From Rosenbergiella collisarenosi (GTDB lineage: Bacteria > Pseudomonadota > Gammaproteobacteria > Enterobacterales > Enterobacteriaceae): 64,000 nt of DNA. Shown in pieces: positions 47,597 through 57,264 of this stretch. The notes beneath the pieces were generated by a model. It was not told where the DNA came from. It ran no database searches and worked only from the letters and a program-made list of their open reading frames with translations. Position 1 is the first letter of the stretch. Each line of letters starts with the position of its first letter. The position numbers and the translations under genes were made by a program. The stretch covers positions 62,001 through 126,000 of the forward strand of contig NZ_JABBFP010000004.1 of NCBI RefSeq assembly GCF_018494085.1. Reading direction: 5' to 3'.

Positions 47597-48130
47597 GTGG
47601 ACACCACTTTTTCATTAGATGATTTCGGCCCACGTATCTGCATCATGGGACCTTCTAACAGCGGTAAATCTACACTGGCTAAAGCAATAGCTTCTAAGCA
47701 GTCATTACCATTGGTACACCTCGATCAATTACACCATTTACCTTACACAAATTGGGTGCCCCGTAAGACAGAAGATTTTTATCAATTACATGAAGAGGCT
47801 ATTTGTGAAGAGAGATGGATAATAGAGGGTAATTACACGAAGTGCATACAATCCCGACTTAAACGCGCTACAGGTCTTATACTGCTTGATGTACCCGTTA
47901 CAACGGCTTTGTGGCGCTATATACGCCGCTGTTACTCGTCAAAGCCACGTATAGGAGGGCTCACTACCCGAAGGGAGAATGTTACATGGGAGATGTTCAA
48001 ATACATCGTGCATAGTGCGCCTAAAAACCACCTTGGTCACAGGATAATTTTCGAGCAAGCAACGATTCCAAAACTCATGTTGGTAAATCCTAGTGATATT
48101 GATGCCTGCTATCAAAGCTGGGATATATAA
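47597..48130 (+). CDS. Adenylate kinase-like P-loop protein
   Basis: A 177-residue P-loop kinase-like protein of the type annotated as AAA family ATPase or topology modulation FlaR-like. The Walker A motif is IMGPSNSGKSTLAKAI (GPSNSGKST, about residues 18-26). HLDQLHHLP and ERWIIEGNYTKCI follow, the latter typical for this kinase-like group. The start is GTG, with GGGGG five bases upstream. Its substrate is unknown. It runs towards the tRNA-Phe gene, which is on the other strand. Confidence 0.72.
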   Translation: MDTTFSLDDFGPRICIMGPSNSGKSTLAKAIASKQSLPLVHLDQLHHLPYTNWVPRKTEDFYQLHEEAICEERWIIEGNYTKCIQSRLKRATGLILLDVPVTTALWRYIRRCYSSKPRIGGLTTRRENVTWEMFKYIVHSAPKNHLGHRIIFEQATIPKLMLVNPSDIDACYQSWDI

Positions 48131-48221
48131 TAGGCTTGAGAGAGGACAGAGAAACGTCATACTGAGGGTATTGAGTAGATAAGCCGTGGTGCCTTTGCAA
48201 TGACCATGGACCAGAAACGAC

Positions 48222-48250
48222 AAAGCCCCGCATTTCTGCGAGGCCTTTGA
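48222..48250 (-). terminator. Terminator of tRNA-Phe
   Basis: On the minus strand AAGGCCTCGC and GCGGGGCTTT pair across AGAAAT and end in a short T-rich tail, starting 7 bases after the tRNA CCA end. Confidence 0.8.
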
Positions 48251-48255
48251 AAAAG

Positions 48256-48331
48256 TGGTGCCCGAACTCGGAATCGAACCAAGGACACGGGGATTTTCAA
48301 TCCCCTGCTCTACCGACTGAGCTATTCGGGC
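48256..48331 (-). tRNA. tRNA-Phe (anticodon GAA)
   Basis: A 76-base tRNA with encoded CCA. On the minus strand the acceptor arm starts GCCCGAA and pairs with TTCGGGC before ACCA. The D arm holds GCTCAGTCGGTAGAGC, the anticodon loop is TTGAAAA (GAA at 48298-48296), and the T arm contains GGTTCGATTCC. All arms pair normally. In E. coli, tRNA-Phe genes are frequent targets of island integration. No integrase or repeated 3' end is seen here. Confidence 0.97.
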
Positions 48332-48430
48332 AACGGGGCGCATTAAACCCTATTCACTCATCTTCGTCAACACTCTTTCATCAAATTAAACCTGTTTGCT
48401 CAACTTTGCAACAAGTTGCCGAGTTTAGCA

Positions 48431-50419
48431 TCAGCGTGGCTGCGCGACTGCCGGTGAAGGGGTCGCGCTGGTCACCGGCTCAGTAGGTGTCGCGAGAATT
48501 GCACCGGAGTGTGCGCTCTCGACAGGTAACATCGCGGGAACACCTTCTCCAGGCGTTAAGCTATTCTCTTGTGGGTGTGGCAGCATAATATGATCCAGTA
48601 TTTTTCTCATTACCGGTGCAGCCACAACGCCATCGCTGCCGCCGTTTTCTAATATCAGAGTCACCGCGACTTTTGGGTCATCAAACGGCGCAAACGCGGT
48701 ATAAAAAATATGGTCACGTAACCGTACCGGGATCATTTTGGCGTTATACACCTGGTTCTGGCGAAGGCTAAATACCTGTGAGGTACCACTTTTCGCCGCG
48801 ATACCGTAAGGTGCGGTATGGAAATATTTATAACCCGTCCCGTTCGGCGCATTAGCCATTCCAAACATCGCACGCCGCACCAACCCCCAATAGGGTGAGT
48901 CGGCAGTCCCGACTTGCGTAAACGCTTTAGGTGCTTGGTAGGGCTCGACTTGGTTACCGAGTTGCTGCTTTTGTAGAAGGTGGGGGATCATCACTTTGCC
49001 GTTGTTCAATAGCGTGACAAGAGCCTTCTCCATCTGAATCGGCGTCGCTATCCAATAACCTTGCCCAATACCTACCGAGATTGTATCGCCCTGATACCAG
49101 GCTTTTTTGCGTGCTTTTAGTTTCCAGTCTCGGCTAGGTAATAGGCCTCGGTACTCTTCATTGAGGTCAATACCCGATAGTTTTCCATAGCCAAATTGGC
49201 TAAGCATATGATGGATTCTGTCGATCCCCATCATATAGGCGACTTGATAGAAGAAGGTATCCGCAGACTCCTCGATAGCACGCGTGACGTTTAACATGCC
49301 GTGCCCCGTTTTCTTCCAGTCGCGGTAACGTCGATCGGTACCGGGGAGTGTCCAGGTCGGTGCGCCGAAGAAGCTCGTTTGTGGGGTAATCACATTATTC
49401 AGTAAGGCAGACATCGCCATATAAGGCTTTACTGTCGAAGCAGGCGGATAGAGGCCTTGCGTCACCCGGTTAATCAATGGCAGATCTTTATCTTGGAGTA
49501 ACTGCTTATAGGACTGATAACTAATCCCTTTAACGAAAGGGTTGGGGTCGTAACTGGGACTAGAGACCATCGCCAGAACCGAGCCATCATGGGGATCCTC
49601 TACTAATACGGCGGCACGTTGTCCTACCAACTGGCTTTCGACATACTGTTGTAGGTGTAGATCGAGGGTCAGCCAAATATTTTTTCCGGCAGTCGGTGGC
49701 ACCTCGTTTAATACACGAATAATGCGTCCGTGGTTATCGACCTCAACCTCTTGATAGCCTGTCTTACCGTGTAGCGCCGATTCATAATACCCTTCGATTC
49801 CTTGCTTACCGATATTATGGTCGGCCGCGTAGTTTTCCCCGACGCCTGCCGCATTAAGCCGTTGCGCATCGCGATCGTTGATTTTAGATACGTAGCCGAC
49901 AACATGGGCTAACGAAGCGCCATAAGGGTAGAAGCGGTCTTGAAACGAGTCAATACTCACCCCTGGGAATCGATATTCGTTCACAGAAAAGCGAGCGATC
50001 TCCTCCTCGCTTAATTCTTCTTTCACGACAATAGGCTTATAACGGCTTGTCGCTTTAAGCCGTTTCTTGAAGTCTGCAATATCTTCAGGGGATAAGTCGA
50101 TAACCGGAGCCAGCTGATCGAGTGTCTGCTGCATATCGGTGATGTTATAAGGGGTCAGCTGCAGATCATATTGCGTCACGTTCTGAACGAGAGGAATGCC
50201 GTTACGGTCATAGATCATACCGCGCGTCGGCGCGATCGGGATCATTTTAATATCGTTGGCATTGGAACGTGTTTGATAATAAGCGTGTTGTTGAACCTGT
50301 AAATGCCAGAGGTTGATACCTAGGATGACAAAGCATAGGCAGACTAAGCCTAGCGCCACCAGCGCTCGACGGATAAATAACTTTTCTTCAGTTTCAAAAT
50401 TACGCAGATTCATCGACAA
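48431..50419 (-). CDS. PBP2-type (MrdA-like) peptidoglycan transpeptidase
   Basis: A 662-residue class B penicillin-binding protein of the PBP2 type, which cross-links peptidoglycan during cell elongation. One membrane anchor (about 17-40) is followed by the PBP dimer domain and the transpeptidase domain. Active-site motifs are STVK (328-331), SAD (385-387) and KSGT (543-546). The C-terminus has a Pro/Thr/Ser-rich tail. E. coli PBP2 has 633 residues and lies with rodA, dacA and rlpA. None of those are here, so this is probably a second copy. It is monocistronic, placed between tRNA-Phe and deoD. Confidence 0.88.
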   Translation of the reverse strand: MSMNLRNFETEEKLFIRRALVALGLVCLCFVILGINLWHLQVQQHAYYQTRSNANDIKMIPIAPTRGMIYDRNGIPLVQNVTQYDLQLTPYNITDMQQTLDQLAPVIDLSPEDIADFKKRLKATSRYKPIVVKEELSEEEIARFSVNEYRFPGVSIDSFQDRFYPYGASLAHVVGYVSKINDRDAQRLNAAGVGENYAADHNIGKQGIEGYYESALHGKTGYQEVEVDNHGRIIRVLNEVPPTAGKNIWLTLDLHLQQYVESQLVGQRAAVLVEDPHDGSVLAMVSSPSYDPNPFVKGISYQSYKQLLQDKDLPLINRVTQGLYPPASTVKPYMAMSALLNNVITPQTSFFGAPTWTLPGTDRRYRDWKKTGHGMLNVTRAIEESADTFFYQVAYMMGIDRIHHMLSQFGYGKLSGIDLNEEYRGLLPSRDWKLKARKKAWYQGDTISVGIGQGYWIATPIQMEKALVTLLNNGKVMIPHLLQKQQLGNQVEPYQAPKAFTQVGTADSPYWGLVRRAMFGMANAPNGTGYKYFHTAPYGIAAKSGTSQVFSLRQNQVYNAKMIPVRLRDHIFYTAFAPFDDPKVAVTLILENGGSDGVVAAPVMRKILDHIMLPHPQENSLTPGEGVPAMLPVESAHSGAILATPTEPVTSATPSPAVAQPR

Positions 50420-50521
50420 CTACTATTGGTGGGCCACAAAATTTCAGCGCCTATCATAAAGGGATTCAACATCAGCGCCAGTAACATTCGCCACTTGGCG
50501 TGAATAAAGTGTGTCATTTAA

Positions 50522-50552
50522 TAACAAAGAAGAGCGCTTAAAGCGCCCTTCT
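50522..50552 (-). terminator. Terminator of the deo operon
   Basis: On the minus strand AGAAGGGCGC and GCGCTCTTCT form a stem with one mismatch, followed by TTGTTAT. It begins about 30 bases after the deoD stop. Confidence 0.8.
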
Positions 50553-50582
50553 CTTTAATGATGATACCGGGTCACTAACGAG

Positions 50583-51296
50583 TTAGTCACCGAGTAATAC
50601 TGATTCCAGAGCAATCTTAATCATATCATTAAAGGTTGTCTGGCGCTCTTCTGCGGTAGTTTGCTCATGAGTACGGATATGATCAGATACCGTGCAAATC
50701 GCTAAGGCTTTTGCACCGAACTCGGCGGCAACACCATAAATCCCTGCGGCTTCCATTTCGACACCCAAGATGCCATATTTTTCCATCACATCAAACATTT
50801 CGGGTTGTGGTGAATAGAACAGGTCCGCTGAGAAAATATTACCGACTTTAGCGTCAATTCCTAAGGCCTTTGCTGCATTCACTGCATTGTTGACCATATC
50901 GAAATCGGCAATTGCCGCAAAATCATGGTCTTTAAAACGCATACGGTTAACTTTTGAGTCGGTACTCGCCCCTAACCCAATCACGACATCGCGTAGCTTA
51001 ATCTGTGGTAACACCGCACCACAAGACCCGACACGAATAATTTTTTTAACCCCAAACTCAGTGATTAGCTCTTTCGCGTAAATCGAGCAAGATGGAATAC
51101 CCATCCCATGCCCCATGACCGAGATTTTACGGCCTTTATAGGTGCCAGTGTAACCCAGCATACCGCGGACGTTATTCACTTCAACCGCATTATCAAGGAA
51201 GTTTTCTGCGATAAATTTTGCTCGTAATGGGTCGCCGGGCATTAACACGACGTCAGCAAAATCACCCATTTCTGCATTAATATGTGGAGTAGCCAT
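50583..51296 (-). CDS. deoD: Purine nucleoside phosphorylase DeoD
   Basis: A 237-residue hexameric phosphorylase that splits purine (deoxy)nucleosides into base and (deoxy)ribose 1-phosphate. It begins [20 protein letters not shown], where the histidine and arginine of MPGDPLRAK bind phosphate. The nucleoside pocket shows [10 protein letters not shown] and [11 protein letters not shown], with the catalytic aspartate in SDH. E. coli DeoD has 239 residues. It is the last gene of deoC-deoB-deoD, 55 bases after deoB. Confidence 0.96.
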   Translation of the reverse strand: MATPHINAEMGDFADVVLMPGDPLRAKFIAENFLDNAVEVNNVRGMLGYTGTYKGRKISVMGHGMGIPSCSIYAKELITEFGVKKIIRVGSCGAVLPQIKLRDVVIGLGASTDSKVNRMRFKDHDFAAIADFDMVNNAVNAAKALGIDAKVGNIFSADLFYSPQPEMFDVMEKYGILGVEMEAAGIYGVAAEFGAKALAICTVSDHIRTHEQTTAEERQTTFNDMIKIALESVLLGD

Positions 51297-51351
51297 CTTT
51301 ACATCTTCCTTTCACTTTATTAGCGACTCATTGGGAGCCGCTCGACAATCA

Positions 51352-52578
51352 TTAAAATAACGCTTTACCGTACTGCATCGGCTCTAGCTCGAAGAATTTT
51401 GCCAAGGTTTGCCCAATATCGGCGAAGGTCTCACGCTGGCCTAATGAGCCGGGCGTAACGCTCGGGCCATAGACCAAAACAGGGATATGTTCGCGCGTAT
51501 GATCGGTTCCGGGCCATGTTGGATCACAGCCATGATCGGCAGTTAAGATCAGGATGTCTCCCTCTCTCACCTCGGCCATTAATTGTGGAAGACGGCGATC
51601 GAAGAGTTCCAAGCCGCCTGCGTATCCCGCTACGTCGCGACGGTGGCCCCAGCTTGAGTCAAAGTCAACGAAATTGGTGAACACTATGCTGTTATCTGGA
51701 GCCTGTTGCATCTCTTTGATCGTGGCATCAAATAGGGCATCAAGTCCGGTAGCTTTGACTTTCTTGGTTATCCCTTGTTCGGCATAAATATCTGCAATCT
51801 TACCCACCGAAACGACCTCTCCCCCAGCCTGTTTTAGCTTAGCTAGGACAGTCGGAGAAGGTGGTTCTACCGCGAGGTCATGCCGATTACCGGTGCGCTC
51901 GAAGTGACCTGCTTTATCGCCAATAAAAGGCCGTGCGATCACACGCCCGATATTATAGCCACCATCGGTAAGCGCTTTACGTGCAATCTCACACAGTGCA
52001 TAGAGTCGCTCAAGGCCAAAAGTCTCTTCATGACATGCTATCTGGAAGACAGAGTCGGCAGAGGTATAAAAGATCGGCTTACCGGAGCGCATGTGCTCTT
52101 CACCCAGTGCATCGAGGATGACGGTGCCCGAAGAGTGGCAATTACCTAGATAGCCCGGTAGGTCAGCTTCTTCGACCAATTGCTTTAAGAGACTCTCTGG
52201 AAAAGAGTTCTCTTTTTCTGGAAAGTAGCCCCAATCGAACAGCACGGGTACACCGGCAATCTCCCAGTGACCAGAAGGCGTATCCTTCCCAGAGGAGAGT
52301 TCCTGCGCACTGGCATAGGCACCGATGATCTCGGCATCGCCGTCCATACCCGCTGCAATAACTCCGGTCGATAATTCGGCGGCTTTTACTAAGCCCAGCG
52401 AGGTCAAGTTAGGGAGCGTCAGCGGCCCTTTTCGACCCTGATCGGCTAAGCCTTGTGCACAGGCCTTAGCGATATGACCAAAGGTATCCGATCCTTTATC
52501 ACCAAACTTCTCAGCGTCTTGGCTAGCGCCAATTCCAAATGAATCAAGAACCATTACAAAAGCACGTTTCATGTTCAC
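51352..52578 (-). CDS. deoB: Phosphopentomutase DeoB
   Basis: A 408-residue alkaline-phosphatase-fold mutase with two manganese ions. It interconverts (deoxy)ribose 1-phosphate and 5-phosphate. The N-terminal metal block is [13 protein letters not shown], the phosphothreonine region reads [12 protein letters not shown], and the C-terminal metal block [19 protein letters not shown]. coli DeoB has 407 residues. It lies 67 bases after deoC. In E. coli deoA, thymidine phosphorylase, sits between the two, and it is absent here. Confidence 0.96.
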   Translation of the reverse strand: MNMKRAFVMVLDSFGIGASQDAEKFGDKGSDTFGHIAKACAQGLADQGRKGPLTLPNLTSLGLVKAAELSTGVIAAGMDGDAEIIGAYASAQELSSGKDTPSGHWEIAGVPVLFDWGYFPEKENSFPESLLKQLVEEADLPGYLGNCHSSGTVILDALGEEHMRSGKPIFYTSADSVFQIACHEETFGLERLYALCEIARKALTDGGYNIGRVIARPFIGDKAGHFERTGNRHDLAVEPPSPTVLAKLKQAGGEVVSVGKIADIYAEQGITKKVKATGLDALFDATIKEMQQAPDNSIVFTNFVDFDSSWGHRRDVAGYAGGLELFDRRLPQLMAEVREGDILILTADHGCDPTWPGTDHTREHIPVLVYGPSVTPGSLGQRETFADIGQTLAKFFELEPMQYGKALF

Positions 52579-52645
52579 TCCTTAATATGAGCGTGAGATA
52601 AAAGTTATCGATCAGGACAGTATGCACCGATCAGTAATAAGAGTC

Positions 52646-53425
52646 TCAATATTTTGCGTGCAGGTCCTGCTCACCCTGACCACAAGTCGCCAACAAGCTA
52701 CTTAACAGCCCTGATGCCCCAAAGCGAAAGTGTCTTTTATCCGCCCAGTCAGGGCCTACTATCTCTGCAGCGAGCGCAAGATAGGCCGCGGCGTCCTCGG
52801 TCGTACGCACGCCACCCGCAGCCTTAAAGCCGACTGACTCCGCCTTATTTTTATCACGGATCGTTTCTAGCATAATGCGAGCTGCCTCAAGGGTGGCATT
52901 AACCGGGACTTTACCCGTCGAGGTTTTGATAAAGTCGGCACCGGCATCGATCGCGATCTCACTGGCTTGGCGGATCAGTTGTGGATCCTTGAGCTCGCCG
53001 CTTTCGATGATGACTTTCAATAATACGCCACTTAATGCACAGGCCGTTTTACACTCATGTACTAGGGTAAAACCAATCTCCGTATCCCCATCACGTAGTG
53101 CACGCCATGGAAAAACCACGTCGACCTCATCCGCTCCGCTCGCTATCGCCGCACGCGTCTCTGCCACGGCCACGGTAACGTCAGCATTACCGTGAGGAAA
53201 GTTGGTCACAGTAGCGATTTTAATATCGGGGGTTTCTTGCAATTGCAAAGCGTGACGCGCTATAGCAATAAATTGTGGATAGATGCAGATTGCTGCAGTA
53301 TTTCCTAACGCACTTTTCGCCTGGCGGCATAAGGCAATGACCTTCTGGTCAGTATCGTCATCGTTAAGCGTAGTCAGGTCCATCAGCCCTAAAGCATATT
53401 TAGCGGTCTGGGTTACATCGGTCAT
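52646..53425 (-). CDS. deoC: Deoxyribose-phosphate aldolase DeoC
   Basis: A 259-residue class I aldolase that splits 2-deoxyribose 5-phosphate into glyceraldehyde 3-phosphate and acetaldehyde. The Schiff-base lysine is in [13 protein letters not shown] (about residue 167), with the helper lysine in [13 protein letters not shown]. coli DeoC has 259 residues. It leads the deoC-deoB-deoD set. A 35-base dyad overlapping a TATAAT element lies 16 bases upstream and may be its promoter/operator. Confidence 0.96.
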   Translation of the reverse strand: MTDVTQTAKYALGLMDLTTLNDDDTDQKVIALCRQAKSALGNTAAICIYPQFIAIARHALQLQETPDIKIATVTNFPHGNADVTVAVAETRAAIASGADEVDVVFPWRALRDGDTEIGFTLVHECKTACALSGVLLKVIIESGELKDPQLIRQASEIAIDAGADFIKTSTGKVPVNATLEAARIMLETIRDKNKAESVGFKAAGGVRTTEDAAAYLALAAEIVGPDWADKRHFRFGASGLLSSLLATCGQGEQDLHAKY

Positions 53426-53440
53426 TATCTATTACTCAAT

Positions 53441-53475
53441 TGTTATGTTTTGGTAATTATACCAAACTGATAACA
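53441..53475 (-). promoter_or_regulatory. 35-bp dyad at the deoC promoter
   Basis: Outer arms TGTTAT/ATAACA and inner arms TTTGGTA/TACCAAA surround ATTA. On the minus strand a TATAAT box sits at the centre. It does not match the DeoR operator TGTTAGAATTCTAACA, nor a clear CytR pattern. Binding protein unknown. Confidence 0.5.
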
Positions 53476-53519
53476 AATAAGTGTGAGCGATTAGTGATAT
53501 GTCCTATTCACGTCGATAA

Positions 53520-54311
53520 TTAGGACAGAACTCGCGCTAACTTAGGAAAAAGTCGCAGACTATTTTGCCATACCGCTTCTTGTAGTGCCTCGATGGGGAG
53601 CTTTTTTAGTTCAGCCAAGATATTGCAAACTTGTATGACGCGTTCAGGTCGGTTTGCCTCCCCTTGATAGCCTTGCAGCGGCATGTCTGGCGCATCAGTT
53701 TCTGCGACCAGATATTCGAGGGGGATCTTGCTGATGGCATCTCGAGTTTTATGCGCTCGGGGGTAACTAATACTTCCGCCTACCCCGAGGTAGAAGCCAA
53801 GGTCAATAAACCGCTTCGCTTGCTGATAACTCCCCGTAAAACCGTGAATGACGCCCGTTGCCGGAAGCTGAGTATCTTTAAGTAACTTAGCTAAAGGATC
53901 ATGACTTTTGCGTGAATGGAGGATGACGGGTAGTGAATATGACTTAGCCAGATCGAGCTGTGCCGATAGTAGTTGCCATTGACGTGCGGCCAGCGCACAG
54001 AGTTCTGGTGTATAGAAATCTACGCCGATTTCGCCGATAGCAAGAATAGTGTCATCCTCTGCTAGGTGTTTTTCGAGTCGTAATACATCGTCATCATGGT
54101 GGTGTTGCGTCCAGAGTGGATGTAATCCTAATGCGGCGAAGACCTCGGGGATGCGGCGAGCAAGCTGAGTAATAGGGACAAAATCGTCGGCATTCGTCGC
54201 AGGCGTAACGATTCCGGTCACATTTGCTTGACGTACCTGCGCGAGGCTATGCTCAAGATCACCGGCAAAGATGGGGAAGTTAAAATGACAGTGGGTATCG
54301 ATATAGTGCAT
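53520..54311 (-). CDS. yjjV: YjjV, TatD-family metal-dependent hydrolase
   Basis: A 263-residue TIM-barrel metallohydrolase of the TatD family, members of which are DNases or D-aminoacyl-tRNA deacylases; the specific role of YjjV is open. Metal ligands appear as DTHCHFNF at the N-terminus, AIGEIGVDFY (glutamate), VILHSRKSHD, GVIHGFTGS and the aspartate in VAETDAPDMPL. E. coli YjjV has about 260 residues. It lies between deoC and ytjA. In E. coli yjjU, yjjW and yjjI are also in this neighbourhood; they are missing here. Confidence 0.92.
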   Translation of the reverse strand: MHYIDTHCHFNFPIFAGDLEHSLAQVRQANVTGIVTPATNADDFVPITQLARRIPEVFAALGLHPLWTQHHHDDDVLRLEKHLAEDDTILAIGEIGVDFYTPELCALAARQWQLLSAQLDLAKSYSLPVILHSRKSHDPLAKLLKDTQLPATGVIHGFTGSYQQAKRFIDLGFYLGVGGSISYPRAHKTRDAISKIPLEYLVAETDAPDMPLQGYQGEANRPERVIQVCNILAELKKLPIEALQEAVWQNSLRLFPKLARVLS

Positions 54312-54364
54312 AAGAGTGAGTGGGTTGTGCCGGCATCCATGCCAGCTAAGTTATCGTGTATAGA

Positions 54365-54526
54365 CTATAACTTTTTACGCCCAGTAAAGAGGCTAATCAA
54401 GAACAGAATAATACCGACCACGAAGACGATTTTCGCAGCCCAAGCCGCGGTACCCGCTAAAGAACCGAAACCGAGCGCCGCTGCGATGAGTGCAACGACA
54501 AGAAAGATAATTCCCCAACGAAACAT
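54365..54526 (-). CDS. ytjA: YtjA (DUF1328) small membrane protein
   Basis: A 53-residue hydrophobic protein that reads [20 protein letters not shown] and ends [12 protein letters not shown]. It is nearly the same as E. coli YtjA (53 residues) of the DUF1328 family, with two membrane segments and a basic C-terminus. Its function is not known. The start is preceded by AAGGGGTGG. It keeps its E. coli place between osmY and yjjV, although yjjU is missing. It was located by translating the minus strand, since it is short. Confidence 0.93.
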   Translation of the reverse strand: MFRWGIIFLVVALIAAALGFGSLAGTAAWAAKIVFVVGIILFLISLFTGRKKL

Positions 54527-54598
54527 ATGCCACCCCTTTATTTAGTTATCATAACGTTATTGAGCGAGTTCGAAATTGCACTCTGTAATATAGACAGA

Positions 54599-55180
54599 TT
54601 AGTTAACGACTTTCAGCTCGTTTTTTACTTTTTGGACTCCCGAAATACCTTGCACCAGTTTTCCGGCTTGCTGCTTTTCTAATTGAGTAGGGATCGAACC
54701 TGTTAAAAACACTTCTCCATGCCTCGTCGTTACATGCAAGTGGCGCGTGGTGATCTGCTTATCTATCAGAAGACGCATGATCGCTTCACTCGTTGTCGCG
54801 ACATCGCTGGCATAGACTCTGACCGAACTCCCCTTTGCATGTCGCACACGCAACTGATTATCCAGCTGTCTTACGCCCGGTATATTTTCAGATAGACGCT
54901 GCAGGCGGGTTTTTTCTTCCAGTGAAGAAACGAATCCACTTACCGTAACCTTGCCATGATCCGTGTTCACGGATAACGAGGATACTTGCGTTTTTTTATC
55001 ATCTAAAATTGCCGCTTTAACATTTGCAGTGACGGTTGTATCGTCTAGGAAATGCCCTACATGATTAACAGACTGACTCACTAGAGAGTGAGTCTGTTCG
55101 GCAGTAACGTTTACGCTAGCCAATGCGCCTAGACCTACCAGTACTAGCAGGAGTTTTATTAAAGTTAGTTTCGCTTTCAT
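54599..55180 (-). CDS. osmY: OsmY, periplasmic BON-domain protein
   Basis: A 193-residue periplasmic stress protein. The signal peptide covers about residues 1-28. Two BON domains follow: the first near DDTTVTANVKAAILDDKKT through VSGFVSS, the second near TSEAIMRLLIDKQI through VFLTGSIPT. E. coli OsmY (201 residues) is induced by osmotic stress and stationary phase through sigma S and can act as a chaperone for outer-membrane proteins. Similar control is likely but not read from the sequence. It lies between prfC and ytjA as in E. coli. Confidence 0.92.
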   Translation of the reverse strand: MKAKLTLIKLLLVLVGLGALASVNVTAEQTHSLVSQSVNHVGHFLDDTTVTANVKAAILDDKKTQVSSLSVNTDHGKVTVSGFVSSLEEKTRLQRLSENIPGVRQLDNQLRVRHAKGSSVRVYASDVATTSEAIMRLLIDKQITTRHLHVTTRHGEVFLTGSIPTQLEKQQAGKLVQGISGVQKVKNELKVVN

Positions 55181-55319
55181 AACATGATTCTTCTTAAACG
55201 CTTAGGCCTAGACCCTGCGTAGAGAAGACATTATTCAATCCCTCAATTTATTCATTTATAACTATAGTAGAGTTTGAAAAATACGTAGGGTTTTAAGAAT
55301 TAACTGACTGGGATATATG

Positions 55320-55347
55320 AAAAAAAACCCACCTTAATGGGTGGGTT
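55320..55347 (-). terminator. Rho-independent terminator of prfC
   Basis: On the minus strand AACCCACCC and GGTGGGTT pair around ATTAA and run into a T tract of eight. It begins 9 bases after the prfC stop. Confidence 0.92.
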
Positions 55348-55355
55348 CCTATCGA

Positions 55356-56945
55356 CTAGTGTTCGCGGGTTTTACGGAAAGTAACGTCCGGATAGCGCTC
55401 TTGGGTTATATTGAGGTTAACCATCGTCGGTGCGATATAAGTAAGGTTGTCACCGCCATCTAGCGCGAGGTTGACTTCATTCTTACGTTGGAATTCATCG
55501 AATTTTTTTACGTCGCCACATTCTACCCAGCGAGCGGTAGAAACGTTAATCGACTCATAAATTGCTTCTACGTTATATTCAGATTTAAGGCGCGCGACTA
55601 CGACATCAAACTGTAGGACCCCTACCGCCCCCACAATCAAGTCATTATTGCTTACCGGGCGGAAAACCTGCACGGCCCCTTCTTCGGAGAGCTGAACCAG
55701 CCCCTTCAGTAATTGCTTCTGTTTTAATGGGTCACGTAGGCGAATACGACGGAAAAGTTCCGGTGCAAAGTTCGGAATGCCGGTAAATTTCATTTTCTCG
55801 CCTTGCGTAAATGAGTCACCGATCTGGATCGTTCCGTGGTTATGTAATCCGATAATATCCCCCGGCCACGCCTCTTCAACATGCGCACGGTCACCGGCCA
55901 TAAAGGTCAGTGCGTCGGAGATCACGACATCTTTTCCGGTGCGGACTTGGTACATCTTCATCCCTTTCTCATACTTACCGGAAACAATACGCATAAAGGC
56001 AACACGGTCACGGTGTTTCGGATCCATATTGGCTTGGATCTTGAAAACAAACCCAGAAAATTTATCCTCAGCGGCGGTGACCGGGCGTTGGTCGGTCGAG
56101 CGTGGCATAGGTGTAGGCGCCCATTCGATTAAGCCGTCTAACATATGGTCAACACCGAAGTTGCCGAGCGCCGTCCCGAAGAACACCGGGCTTAGCTTAC
56201 CTTTTAAAAACAGGTCACGATCAAACTCGTGGGAAGCGCCCTGTACCAGCTCCAACTCGTCGCGAAGCTGTCCGGCTAATTCGTCACCGATCGCCGCATC
56301 GACTTCAGGGTTAGCTAACCCTTTAATTTTACGAACTTCTTGAATAGTATGCCCTTTACCTGACTGGTAAAGGATGACTTCGTCGTCGTAAAGGTGGTAA
56401 ACGCCTTTGAAAAGCTTTCCGCAACCAATAGGCCAGGTAATCGGTGCACAGGCGATTTTTAGCTCGCTTTCCACCTCATCAAGCACTTCCATTGGATCAC
56501 GGATATCACGGTCCAATTTGTTCATAAAGGTGAGGATAGGCGTATCGCGTAAGCGAGTCACTTCCATCAACTTACGCGTACGATCCTCGACCCCTTTCGC
56601 GGCATCAATCACCATTAAGCAGCAGTCAACCGCCGTTAAGGTCCGATAGGTATCTTCCGAGAAGTCTTCGTGACCAGGGGTATCGAGTAAATTGACGAGT
56701 TTATCGCGATAAGGAAACTGCATGACGGAGGTCGTGATTGAGATCCCCCGCTGTTTTTCCATTTCCATCCAGTCCGATTTCGCGTGTTGATTCGAGCCAC
56801 GGCCTTTGACGGTTCCTGCTGTTTGGATAGCTTGCCCGAAGAGTAAAACCTTTTCTGTAATGGTCGTTTTACCGGCATCGGGGTGAGAAATGATTGCGAA
56901 AGTGCGCCGAAGGGCGACTTCTTGCAGAAGACGTTCTGTAGACAT
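55356..56945 (-). CDS. prfC: Peptide chain release factor 3
   Basis: A 529-residue translational GTPase that removes RF1 and RF2 from the ribosome after termination. G1 is SHPDAGKTT (about 20-28), G3 DTPGHEDF, G4 NKLDRD. The switch region and C-terminal domains ([22 protein letters not shown]) are complete. E. coli RF3 has 529 residues. It is monocistronic with a strong terminator, and a 319-base gap separates it from the divergent ftnA. Confidence 0.97.
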   Translation of the reverse strand: MSTERLLQEVALRRTFAIISHPDAGKTTITEKVLLFGQAIQTAGTVKGRGSNQHAKSDWMEMEKQRGISITTSVMQFPYRDKLVNLLDTPGHEDFSEDTYRTLTAVDCCLMVIDAAKGVEDRTRKLMEVTRLRDTPILTFMNKLDRDIRDPMEVLDEVESELKIACAPITWPIGCGKLFKGVYHLYDDEVILYQSGKGHTIQEVRKIKGLANPEVDAAIGDELAGQLRDELELVQGASHEFDRDLFLKGKLSPVFFGTALGNFGVDHMLDGLIEWAPTPMPRSTDQRPVTAAEDKFSGFVFKIQANMDPKHRDRVAFMRIVSGKYEKGMKMYQVRTGKDVVISDALTFMAGDRAHVEEAWPGDIIGLHNHGTIQIGDSFTQGEKMKFTGIPNFAPELFRRIRLRDPLKQKQLLKGLVQLSEEGAVQVFRPVSNNDLIVGAVGVLQFDVVVARLKSEYNVEAIYESINVSTARWVECGDVKKFDEFQRKNEVNLALDGGDNLTYIAPTMVNLNITQERYPDVTFRKTREH

Positions 56946-57264
56946 GTTTTCTCTTAATTCCTGACGTTCGTGAGTACTTAGAGACTCATTAAATACAATT
57001 GCTGCTAGTTTACACGAATTCCCTTTTTTTCGATATTACCCAATAATTTCGATAAGGATAAAAATCAGTGTTGGCCGTCCCACCCAAGCTGCTTTGCAAT
57101 ACGGACTAAGAATGATTCACAGTTAGATTCAGTTTATGAAATGATTTTTATTATTAACTAATTGATTTTAATGGTTTTATTTCATCTGTTGTCTTTATTT
57201 ATAGCCTGTCATGGTGCATAATTATTAACCATAAACTATCGATATTACTTTTGGGGATATAACT
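56946..57264. other. Divergent prfC/ftnA promoter region
   Basis: This 319-base non-coding gap must contain both promoters. The ftnA-proximal half is AT-rich. I see no clear Fur box, tRNA or hairpin here. Confidence 0.5.

Noticed and set aside
48256..48331. tRNA-Phe as the attachment site of an integrated island
   Set aside because: No integrase gene and no repeat of the tRNA 3' end could be found in the AT-rich region on its 3' side.
53476..53505. CRP site upstream of deoC
   Set aside because: Only one half-site (TGTGA) is present; the other half does not fit at the right spacing.
54228..54545. 105-codon plus-strand open frame across ytjA
   Set aside because: It is antisense to the strongly conserved ytjA and the yjjV start and shows no family features.
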